Shown here: piece by piece, positions 22,301 through 34,300 of the stretch | How the letters are laid out: each line of letters opens with the position of its first letter | How positions within the stretch are numbered: the first letter of the stretch is position 1 | NCBI GenBank assembly: GCA_020698575.1 | Contig: CM036256.1 | Coordinates: 18,181,908 to 18,245,907 of the forward strand | Direction: 5' to 3' | From: Bostrychus sinensis | Taxonomy: Eukaryota; Chordata; Actinopteri; Gobiiformes; Eleotridae | DNA: 64,000 bases | Position numbers and translations under genes: made by a program | Notes under the pieces: generated by a model | What the model was told of the DNA's origin: nothing | Database searches by the model: none | The model's input: the letters and a program-made list of their open reading frames with translations, nothing else

Positions 22301-25300
22301 GGACAAAAAGAGATTTAGGTAAACATCTTTCTGCAGCAAGAGTTCACATAAATAGGAAGCTGTTCTAACAGCCAAAGGGTCACGGGGCATGTTGTTGTCG
22401 AAAGAAAGCATCTCAAAGAACAACAATGGTGACCTCTCTCTTAAAAGAATAGTTGAGAGAGCAATCTCCTTGCTGTGCAGTCGCATTTGAGAGGTAGAAG
22501 TCATGAAGGTGAAGTCAACAAACATTTATAACTAACCCAGACAGATAATCTGGTACACAAAGTTGCCAAATCTGAAAAGCTGCAGAAAGCTATCATAATT
22601 AAGTGTGTAATACAAAATATTACAAAGTATTACATGTTTTTGCCCATAAATCCTATGACACACAAACCTCAAAAACAGCAAGAGCATAAGGATGTCCCAG
22701 TCTCTCTGGAGAGGACAGGTGCGTCCTGCGGTGAGCTCCGTTCAAATCCACACTGGAAATGTGGTGGAGCTTGGAGTCCACCCAGTACAGACGTCTGTTC
22801 ACTACATCTGAGGAAAACACAGATACATTAAACACCCACACTCACAGGACGTCCCTAAGCCGAGCAGAAATTGATTGTCTTTGCAGTAAGCACTCTTGCT
22901 CTCTGACCAACAAATCCCTTTAGGTAATATTGATTGGCTTTTAAAATGTCAGATTCTCACTATTAAATCCACCTCAAGTCCCAACTGTGTCCACCTGTAA
23001 CCTTTGAAACACTTCACATTTAATCACCAAAAATGTTTTTTGATCAACTGAAAAATCATTGTCTAATTATATTTTATAATTAAACATTTGTCTATAATAT
23101 TTACAACCACTCAATTTTCAAATGATTTAGATTTTAGATATTTCAGTGACAACAGTCCTTACCTAATGTGATTCCATTGGGCCACTCAATGTTATCAGCC
23201 ACCAGCACCTGTCGGTCCACTCCATTCATCCCAGCTTTCTCAATCTTGGCTCGAGTGCCCCAGTCAGACCAGTACATAAAGCTGAAACAGAGACATGTTT
23301 ACAGCTATAAGAGAACACATTTAAAACTTTGTAGTTGTTGTTTTGATTTGTTAGACATTTTTCAGAATTTGCATAACTGCTATATATATATAAAAAACAA
23401 TCAAACAACAGACAATCAAAGAACACAATGACAAACTGTTTTCTTCTGTGGATTACAATAGCTACTGAAGTGTTGCTAAAAAGTATAATCAAACTGGAAA
23501 ATGTATGTCTGGCAGGTGCATCTCATTTATGCTCTGGGATTGTTAAAACAGGAGTGGCACCAATCCCCAAACCTGTCAACATTTGTATACCCCAGTTCTG
23601 TCTCCTATTTGCTTTCTGTACTTATTTAATTTGATTCAGTGTGTTTAATCAAAGCACATAACACCAGAGTTTATTGTTTTGTTTTGTTTTTTATTTAAAT
23701 TGCATTATTTGCTGTCAGCAATTGCTACATGGCACTAAAGCTTAATTTTATTAAACCAAGAGCCAAATTTCAGTAAAAACTAAATATTTCTTATCATAGT
23801 TTAGTTTTTGAGCTTGACAGTTTCATGTATCTGTAATCAATTCAATTCATTTTTATTCCCTCAAAGGTCTTTACCAGACTATAATTATAGATTTTTCATA
23901 TATCATTGTACTGGACTTATGCAGTTAAATGTGAAACTAAACTCCCTAAAAGAAAGTGTCAGTTTGTACCCGTGGTGTGGATCCAGGGCTATAGCTCGGG
24001 GTTCACTCAGGTCCGTGCTGATTAGGACACGTCTCTTGGTGCCATCCACTGAGGCCACAGAGATGGACTTGTCTCCTGAGTCGGTCCAGTACAGATTGTG
24101 TTGGAGCCAGTCCAGAGCCAGGCCCACGGGGGTCTGCAGCAGTGAATCCACCAGCGGCACCTGCTGGGACGGGTCACTGGCCTCATGGATAAAGGCGCTG
24201 CAGAAAAAGGAGCAGAAGAAGAGAAGAGAAGAGAGGAAGCTATAATCATAAGAGACAGTGAGGGAGAGTAAAGGAGAGGAGAGGACATGGTGTACCGAAT
24301 AGAAGTCATATACTGTACAAACTAGGCCTGCATAATGTTAGAAAAACCTATGATAAAGTAAATCACAACACAAAACCAGGACTTAACTGAATTAATCATA
24401 TTCATATAATTTAAGTTTATGACCATCTGCCCATTATTATTGGTGGTGATAATGTTATGATGCCATGCACCGTGTATTCTGACATGTTTCAGTTAGAACC
24501 AGCATTAACTTCTTCAGCATAATCTGCGTTATTCACTTCAGCCGTTAGTGGTTATAATGTTATGCCTGATTGTGCATTTTGTGAGTGTACATTTCTGTCC
24601 GATGGAAGACCAGAACAATATTGAGTCTTTATGCAATACAGATATTGCGATAACTATGAATTTGCAATATATTGTGCAGCCCTAGAGTAAACTATTTTGA
24701 CTGTATCATGGTAAAATCAATGTGGGGTGGGGGGTGCCACACTGCCTTGTGTTTTGCTGATAATAAGCATTTTTATTACAGAGGGAACATGTTTATTTCT
24801 CATTGCAAAGAACTGACTGCAAATTATTTTATTATGAGCTGAAGGCACAGTTCAATCACTAAAATAACCAGCAATTGTAAACAGAACAAGAATAATATAT
24901 TTTGTGTGAATCCATCAAAACTGTAAGGGGTATGAGGAAATAAAAAATGCCATGCAACAGTCAAATAGCATTCATTTTCAAGTGCATGACCACATACTTT
25001 GCAATCACAATGCAGCTAGAGTGTGTGCTGAGGGTACTAATTCATCATTGCCCACTGTGCACTTAAGTGGGGACGTAGTGGGGAGTGGGGTGCAGCCTTG
25101 GGCCAGATGCTGAACAGGGGTCGTTCAGAGGTCATAGTCCTTCTCAGGTAGACCACTTATCAGAGCAGACAAGGCCTCAATCAGCGCTGCCCTGCCTGCT
25201 AATGACTGGACCCCAGCAAAGGTGCAAGTTGGTGCAAGTGAGGGGCCAAGCAGCGGTGCCCTTCAGTGGGAATTCCAATTTTGAGTTTCCCCAGAGAGCA

Positions 25301-28300
25301 TTTTTTTCTTAACACCTATTTTCTAAAGAGAACACAGTGCTCCAATTAGAGGGCACTCAGGGGAGGAAATGCATTTGAGATAACAATGGGATGAGTGGAA
25401 AGGAGCACTGCATTCTATTAAGTACATTAACCACAAGTGCAGTAAAAGTACATTTCACTTATATGTGGAGCTATGTTATCTGTCATATTGTTTAAAATAC
25501 TTGCAGATTTCATGAATATAAATAAGAGTATTGACAATGACCAAACTATTTCAAGCATTTGTTTGTTTGAATTGTGATCTTGATGTCAATGATTATGTAA
25601 TATTTTGGTTTACATTGTACACTGTAAGCCATAATCATTACAATAAAAAAAATAACTGAAATATTTTGATGTGTGTCCTGAATCTTAATACATGCATTAA
25701 TTTGAACAACTAAATGATAAATTGACTTTTCTACAATACTTGAATTTATTGACGTGTGTGTGTATATAAACTAATTCAAATCTTATGGAAGCAATACTGT
25801 ATGTTGTAGATAGACGTAATAGTGAAAAGGATCAAAAGTGGTTAGGGGGTTTCCGGCATACCTGTTGTGAATCAGTTTACCTGTAGATTTTTCGGTGAAA
25901 GCGGTCGCACCAGAAGACACGGTTGTTGGCCACATCCAAGTCCAGAGCCACAGCATTTTTCTGAGTCGACACGACCTGACTGTACTCCCTCTTCACCAGG
26001 TCAATTCGCCGGATCTCATGACGGTTGGTAAACAGCAGGTAAGGACTTTTTCCTGCAAACAAACAGGGGCTTAGTCACAATACATAATTTGGTAATTAAT
26101 ATTGACAAAGGTGTGAGAGCTTCTTCACTACACAACAGAACTGGAAGAAAACAAGATATATTTTACTTTACTTTGAATGTGACAGTAATCAAAGTAGCTA
26201 AATCTATGGTGCACCTTATGCACTGTTAGAAATAAGACCCAATAGCATCCTCTAACAAAAGTACAAAAATAATAATCCTTCATTAAAAAGTGCTGAGTAT
26301 CACAGTGGCATTGATCACTGTGTCCTCACATGCATCGTAAAGTCTACACTCCTTGTTATCTTCTGCAAATATAAACCAGTGGCACCGTGGTATTTATATC
26401 CGCAGCTTTTTATACATGCTGTCAGCACTCATAGACATTGTGCCCGTAAGGAGTTAAGACTAGCTGCATATTTTCCTCAGTGCACACTTGTATTCTGGTT
26501 TGATTTCAGCACGAGATTAGATAACAGATTGTCCAATTAAATGACATTTAAAGATAATTGGCATTTGCTGATTATGTGAGCAGCCAGCGATTACGTCTCT
26601 GGGCTGATAAACAAATAGAATCAATGCAGATACATGAGCTGTGCAGGGAGCATGTGGCAGGAAGCCTTCAGTCACAATTAGCACTGTGTTTTGTTAAGAG
26701 AAATACTGTACAAACACAATGCAAAAACAAACCTTAAAATAGTTGAATATAGAAAATTCTTTACATATACGTATACGTATACATATACATAAAGGAGAGC
26801 CTCTCAGTTTGGGGTAGCAGTAGACATGTCTAAAATAGAGTATGTAATGCAGTTATTTTTGAAATAACAGCACTTGAGTTTTAATATAATAAAATGCCAA
26901 TACATTCCTGTCAGGGGTCACTAATTCACACATGTTCATGTTTATGGACAGTGAGAGGAAGCTAGAGTTGCCAGAGAGAACCCATGGGGACATGCAGACT
27001 CCACTTGAGCAACCCAAACCCCCAATAACCACTCTGCCACTGTGCATCCTAGAAAAAAATATTACAAAATCTTCTTGAGAAACAAAAAGAAACATTGAAA
27101 TTATTGTCTCAAAACCTGAGTATGACTTAGCTTTGTGAAAGAAAAATGACGATCTGTCATCACTGGGCATTGGACACCGGTCCACACAGATGGCCACCTT
27201 TGTCAAGTAACATCTATATTAAGCCTATCTCTTCCTGACACTGCAGTGTAATGGGATGGCAGCAGCAGCCGTTTATCTCTAGAGGGCAAAATAAAATTCT
27301 CTCATTAAAAGGTGGCTAGCTTCACTTCTGACAGTCAGAGCCATACCCTTGCTATGGTATGATACACCAAGACGCTAACTCTTCCTGCCCTGGGCTTTCT
27401 CTGCTGGCCCAAGAAATGTACAGTGACAGTTTTGTTCAGTGCTAAGGTTTTATCAAAAAATCGTCCATTCCACTGACAATATTTTCAACCCCTTTAAAGG
27501 GAAAATTGCTCCCCTGCTGTTTTGGGCTGTCGAGGCAGTGGTTGCTTTGATCGCCTCAAAATCAAATGCTGGAACTGCTGTATTCACTGATTTTGAGTTG
27601 GAGCCAGATACATTTTCTCTCCTGGACACAATACACTAGTAGCCACAGACACACAGTGGGCTGATCAACATACAAACAGCCATGGCACTCACAAATTCAA
27701 ACAAATATGGAAGTGCAGTGTTGGACTGGAGATGATATCAGCTCATTTTAATTGAGCCAAATGAAATCAACATTTGACAGCCATGGGGACCAAAGCATCC
27801 CAGTCCATTTGGCTCTCGACTTCCTGCCAATTAAAAAAATGACCAAAATGGACTGTAAACATGTAAACTGACCCTCTCTAATCCTCTGGACGATAGCTTC
27901 TGCACACTGTTATAGGTCAAAGAAAATTAATTGGCCTCTTAGTTCGCTTGTTCTTCGCTATTTCAGCTGTTGTCAACAAACCGAAAAGCAGAGCAAATTA
28001 AATGCAGTGTAATTAGTCCCCACTGAGACGCAGCTAAGTTCCCCTAAAGAGATACGGTTCCTCATTATAAGTGTTCCACACAGCTCAACATAGTTTGTCA
28101 CACCTCAAAGTGTCTAATAGGATGTGACACCAAAGACATGAAGGAGCAACAGTCTGCAACCAACTATGAGGTTGTCCTGGTGACGCTTGCCTTTTCTGGC
28201 AGTATTTAGCAAATACAATACAAACAAGTGGAAGATAAAAACCTAAATGACATAAGATGTTTATAAATATGAAAAAGGTGATAAGTGATAATGATACAAA

Positions 28301-31300
28301 TACAAAAAAGAGAAGAAGAGCTGCACTAATTACTAAACTAGTTTTGTTATGCGCTGCAAGTTTCACTGATTGGTTGTAAGGTCAGTAGTTTGTATCATGA
28401 CTCACCCTCTGCTTTGCAGGTCTTGGTGACAGGGTCCATCTCATAACCTTCATAGCATTCACACTTAAAATCTCCCTTGTAGTTAATGCAGATCTGGCTA
28501 CAAGCATTTGGGTTCTCGCATTCGTCAATATCTGTAGAGAAATGTAAAGTTCACAGTTTAATAACAAAAAATAACAAAACAACATATGCCATTAAAACAA
28601 ATATAACAGTGGATGTCCATTTTTAAGGTTCACATTAGAAGGACCTCCATGTCCTTGAGTTTTTCCTTTACATCACAGGGGGAATTTGGCAGCAGAAAGT
28701 GCGAAGGTGTGAAGTACATTTGATGTGAGAGTGTGAAAACATAGGAAAGTGTTTTTCCTGTGGGACTGACTCTAGACACCTAACAAAGAGCTGCCTAAAG
28801 TCTAGTCACCCAGCCCACCACCTTGCCTACATGTATCTGTGTCTATCAAAAGCTTCTTTCCGTTGACTTTTCCCTTCCGGTGTCACCACAGCAAATCATC
28901 TGCCCCATAGTGTGCAGTGTTTTGCATTTTTATTTGGCATTAGGTTTTACGCCAGATGCCCTACCTCACACAACCCTCTCTCTTTATCCAGGCTTGGGAC
29001 CGCCACAAGGGGACCCTGGCTTAAGACTCCTTGTGGCTGATTTCTTCAATTACCTCCACAGGTCTTCTTGTCCAGCAGTTGATAGCCAACAGGGCACTGA
29101 CACTCGTAGCCGATGGGTCGGTCCATGCACACGTGAGAGCAGCCACCATTGTTAATCATGCACTCATTTAGCCCTAGAAAACACAGAAAGTTGCACAAAA
29201 GGATGTTAAACTGGGCTTGAAAAATGATATCATCTTTGGGGTTCTCCTTTCAACACACTGTCGGCTTCTTATCTCACATTTTTCACAGAAATCGAAGACA
29301 AGTTCACACAAAGAAAGCTTTTGAATGCGAATCAGATCCAACCAAAGCAAAATTACAGTAATCTGTATTTCCAAATGAACATAGTAATAACATCTAAAAC
29401 CAGCAGACAAAAATAAATTAACAATAGACACACGCACACAATCACTTCTATTAAAAAGAAGGTCATGGCATGGGGCAAATAATAAAGGAGTAAATGCAGA
29501 TGCATGGGAGTATGCAGCAGATAGTGGGTTTGTGAATCACTGGAAAAAAGCAGATCTAAAAGTCACTGAATAAATGTTTAAGGTCAGTATTTTTCAATGT
29601 GCTTGAATAAAAATCTGTGACTAAACAGCGGAAATAAAATAATAAATAAAATAAATAATAAATAAATAAAATAAAATAAATAAATAAATAATAAATACAA
29701 TAAAAACTAAATTTTATTTAACAACACAAGTTTTAGCATTTGAATGAATAAAATATGTTTGGACTGACAGCTGAAAGGAAGTGATACTGATAGTGAAGAT
29801 TTATCTCCATAAATAAAATAAATAAAATAAATGTACAGTCAATGTGGATATAATCATAACATGCTTTGTTTATTGATGGATGTAGGTTCAAAAATATACC
29901 TCTTGAGTTTAACTGGTATATCGTATATCGCTATTGTTGATTTTTATTCCTTTTATTTTTTAGTCCTTTTTGCTTTTATTTGAAAGTCAGGGAGAGAGAT
30001 GGGGAATGACCTGGAGCCTTGAATCAAATGTGCGTACCACATACAATCAAATTGTATGTGGTACGCACTCTACCAGGTGAGCCACTAAGACCCTTCTTTA
30101 TTTATTTTACTTATGAGATATGTTTTAAAATTGCACTGACAACCAAACCAAACAGAAAAGACAGCCTGGCTCAAGGTTAATTTCAAGTACTCCTTTTAAC
30201 TTTGGTAGATGCTGAGTGCAGCAACTGCCAACTTTAAAATCCCTATTTCTAATTCAGTTGGACTGGCTGCAGCAATCTGTCACTCTCAGTGCTCCAGTTT
30301 TGTAGGTTCCTTAACCATAGATATGAAAAGCACATCCCTCATCTTAAAGAAAGAAATGTCCTCATAAACTCATACATATACAAAACTATGGATGAGTTTG
30401 TCAAGACATTTCTTTCTTTAAGATGAGGGATGTATACAGCTAACAAACATTTTCTCTATGGGAAAACATACATTTTCTTGTGATTTCAAGGTCAGTTTGT
30501 GTGTCCTCTGAACAGATAAACATAATGTCTGAGTTTGCCTGTCCACCTCCACCTCATTCTCCTGCTCTCACCATGGCAACCCATTATGTACTTCCTACCT
30601 GCAGCTGTTTGTTTCTGTGAGTGATGGTGCAGTGGTAAATAAATAGTCTGCCTTGAATGAGTCAGAATACCATTATTTCTAATAAGGTAGCACTTGCAAC
30701 AAGATTTCCCAGTCTAATCAAACCAAACATTTAAGTGTTTCTTCGCATCATTGTTTCTTTGAGTGTTTTTTTTTTTCTGGTTGGGGTAACATCTTGCAAG
30801 TTAATGGTTGAGCGGGCTGAACGATGAGTAAGGTGTGTGTGGACAAGCTTTTAATAAGCCGCGAACAAGACCTGAACTGAAGTAAATAGAAAGAAATATG
30901 CAACGGGAAAGATGGATAGACGGAGGAGCAGACCACATGGGAGAAAAGCAGCAGATTTACTTTCTGGAATAGCGGTTTGGTCATGCAATTTCCTCTCCTG
31001 TTAGAGGTCAGCACACTCTGCCAGCTGTCACTTTTCACTTTGCAAATTTATGTTTCTGGATAATATGATGTGACCAGGCTCACTCTCCCATGTCACATAT
31101 TCAGCAATGAGGAATGAAACTGACACCCATCCGCTTTGGCTCTATAATGTCACCCCAAGGACAGTAAAAGAGACCAAATCTTTTCCTATTGTCCTGTTAA
31201 CATTTATAGGGGTTCATTCTTAATAACTAGAAGCACTTGGAGAGGGCAGATCTCTGCCAAGGCATTAACCCTATCATCTAAAACAAAGTGGTACATAAAC

Positions 31301-34300
31301 ATATAGTGCACAGATCTAGACTCAAATATTGAAATTCAAGCATAAATGCTTTATCCATTCAGCTACAAAGCACCCATATTCAAAATGATAAAGAATCTTT
31401 TAAAACAAATTATTTCTTTCCTTAATGACCATACCAAAAACTAAATGTTTTTTATTTGACTCATGACTTACCTTTCTTGAAAATGTGGTAAAAATCCAGC
31501 TATTACTTGAATTCTTGCAAGCCACCTAACAATCCCACCAACCAACAAACCAACCAAAAATACAACGCCTGCAAAAGCATTACTTTCTTGGCAGAGGTAA
31601 CAAGAGCTGTTCCTAATTTGCTCCAAAGCCTTTTAAATGTAATGCAGTGTAATAGAAGGACTACAGTCACAATGTTACCACAAATACTACTGTGGTTTTC
31701 ATACAAAAAAGATGATGCAATGAAAAAATGTCTTACCACATTCTTTCTTGGGTTCATCCGATCGGTCTTTGCAGTCTTTGTGTGAGTCACACACCTTGGA
31801 GCTGTCAATACATTCTCCATTCTTACAAAGAAACTTCAGGGGCCCCTCGCATTTAGTGGCTGAAAAATGGGAATGAAAATTAGCATCTGTATACAACAGT
31901 GTTTCATAAGCTACAAAAACATTCAGAGAGCAAAAATGTAATAAGATTTTGTAGCGTGCCAGTTTCACAGAAGAAAGGCTTAATTTCCTGCAGAAAATTA
32001 TTCATTGAAGTCAGAATAAGTCAGTGAGAAAAAGAACTCCAAAAATACTGGCATGAACCTAGATAACCCATCATTTGTGACTTGAAAGTGTTCACAATTT
32101 GGAGCTATACACAACTGGAGTGTCAGATAAATTTACCATTGACACAGCCGGACTCGTCGCTGTGGTCCAGACAGTCGTGGACTTTGTTACACTGCTTGGT
32201 GCCATGGATGCAGGAACCATCACCGCACTGGAACTCATCGGGACGACAAGTCAGTAAGGCTAAAAAAGACACAAAGACAATGGGATGAAAAACAACCTAA
32301 CACAAAACAGTAACTTTGTATTTTCTGATGGAGTGTATAATAGACATACAAATACAAAAACTAAAATGGACAGAGAGTAGCTGAAAAATTGTTGGTCATT
32401 TTCTTTCATTTTTTTATTATTATTGTTTCTATCTAAATTTCTTTCATTTCTATACCTATTTAATGCAATTTTCAAAATAATGTTTACACCACTGTTTTGT
32501 TTAGTGCCAAAGGACGACTAGCCTTGTCCTGATTTTTCAGCTGATGGATTTTTTTGTGACCTAAGTAAATTGTTAATGGCCAACTTTAGGGTGATGACCC
32601 AGATAGAATTTTAAGAAGAAGACAGCACCAGTAAAATGACAAAACATTATAACACATCCCCTGCTACTAACTGGCTTCGCTTAAGGCCCATAGTTGGCAA
32701 AGGGCCCAATAGGCAGAAGATGAACAAATTAATGAATATAACCTATTCCTTTTCTACTATTCCTTCACTGATGTGTAAGGTACTACAGTGACATAGTTAA
32801 CTCACTACTATGCGATAAATTATTTTCAATATACACTACAAATACTGGAGTGGCAGGAGAACGCCACAGCAGATTTCATTAACATCCCAAGCACAGAGAC
32901 GCTTTTCATCAACATAGGCCCTCCACTCATATAACTCCCCTCTAAACCACACTAAAAGGCAATATACATGGCTGAGGCCTGTATGATTTAGTGTTATCAC
33001 AGGACTTGGGGGACAGGGTGGGGGCGTAATGGGATTGAGCCTGTACCAGTTCATTGAAATGGACAAACCACAAACATACATATACAGTACACATTCAAAA
33101 ACTCATTTTCTTCTTACAGTGTTTCTCTCAATCTAGTAGATCGATCTATAGATTGTTTGGCAAACATGTCAATGTTTTATGCACTGGGTATTTTGTGAAT
33201 GCATCAGTGGGTTGATAAAATGGCTGGTCTATAATAGCCTTTGGACCAATGTGCAGCTAACAATGTCTGCACCTCCCTGCACCATAACAAGACACATATT
33301 CCTTGTAAAAGTAGCCTGAATGACACTGCTGGTTGTTTAATGCTGGCGTCTTGATAATGAACGGTACAACTATCAAGGATTCACAGACAGGCAGAGTGAG
33401 ACAAGCGCTTTAGGGCTCCTCCAGCCATGACCATTTAATAAGCAAAACCTGTTTTATCACAAGGCCCCATCTTTACAGAGAATTTGTCAACACAAACAAA
33501 TTTAAACACCTCAGAGGAGACGCACTAAAAAAGAATGTACAAAACAAATTGCAAGAAATATCTTGTTCTACTGAGATTGTTGCTCACAAACACTGAGATA
33601 CACTATTACAAAGTCTGGTCACATACATTAAATGGATTAGTGTATGTATTTTTTCTTTTATTTAATCTGAAAGTATTGCACCTTCAAGATGGGTAAATAC
33701 TGGAGGAAGACGTATAAAAAAACAAGAATCTGTTTCTAACTATTAAACACAAAAAGAGTACATGTATTTATAGTTGTACAATAATAAGTGTAACAGTACA
33801 AGGCTACAATATATTTTCTCTGAGTAGGTCAATGTACTTCTTCATTACAAATGTATGATAACACCAGGCTGTATGAAAAGGATGAGTAATGGGAGGCATG
33901 TTAAATAACACTACATTATATACAGTAAGTAGACTTGTGTGGGCCTTTGTTGGTTTATCAGTTTGCAAGATAACTCAAAAAGATCTGTATTGAACCATGA
34001 AGCAAAGGGTAAGGTTTTGGTCTGAATCAAAATCACCAATTTTGTTTGATAGCAACATCACTGATCTTCACCTTAACCTTTTTGGTGTGTATTCATATTA
34101 ATCGCTGGATTGAGGAATTTTCTCATGATTCCAAATGCTAAGCCTAGGTTTTGGTCTAGGAAATCAAAAATCAGGGGTGGCACAACTATAAATTATACAT
34201 CTTTTAGGTGAAACTGGTTTATAGGGAAGAACTGTAATGCCATGGCAGGGGTGTAACTAGTTTTACAAAGACATGACAGAAAAGATGTAGAAAGAGAACC

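Larger units (their letters stand above)
29174..31736 (-). other. lrp8: lrp8 intron with hairpins and simple repeats
   Basis: 2563 bases without an exon. Contains an AAATA-type array (29634-29700), a family D repeat with a perfect palindrome (29985-30100), a perfect 29-bp inverted repeat (30332-30433), and family A fragments at 31240-31400 and 31510-31615. Confidence 0.6.

Noticed and set aside
23808..24245. A 145-residue plus-strand open frame
   Set aside because: It overlaps a clear lrp8 propeller exon on the minus strand (LYWTDSGDKSISVASVDG) and is antisense to it.
29634..29700. The AAATA array as a CRISPR-like or functional tandem repeat
   Set aside because: Unit length is 4-5 bases with no spacers; it is an ordinary AT-rich microsatellite.
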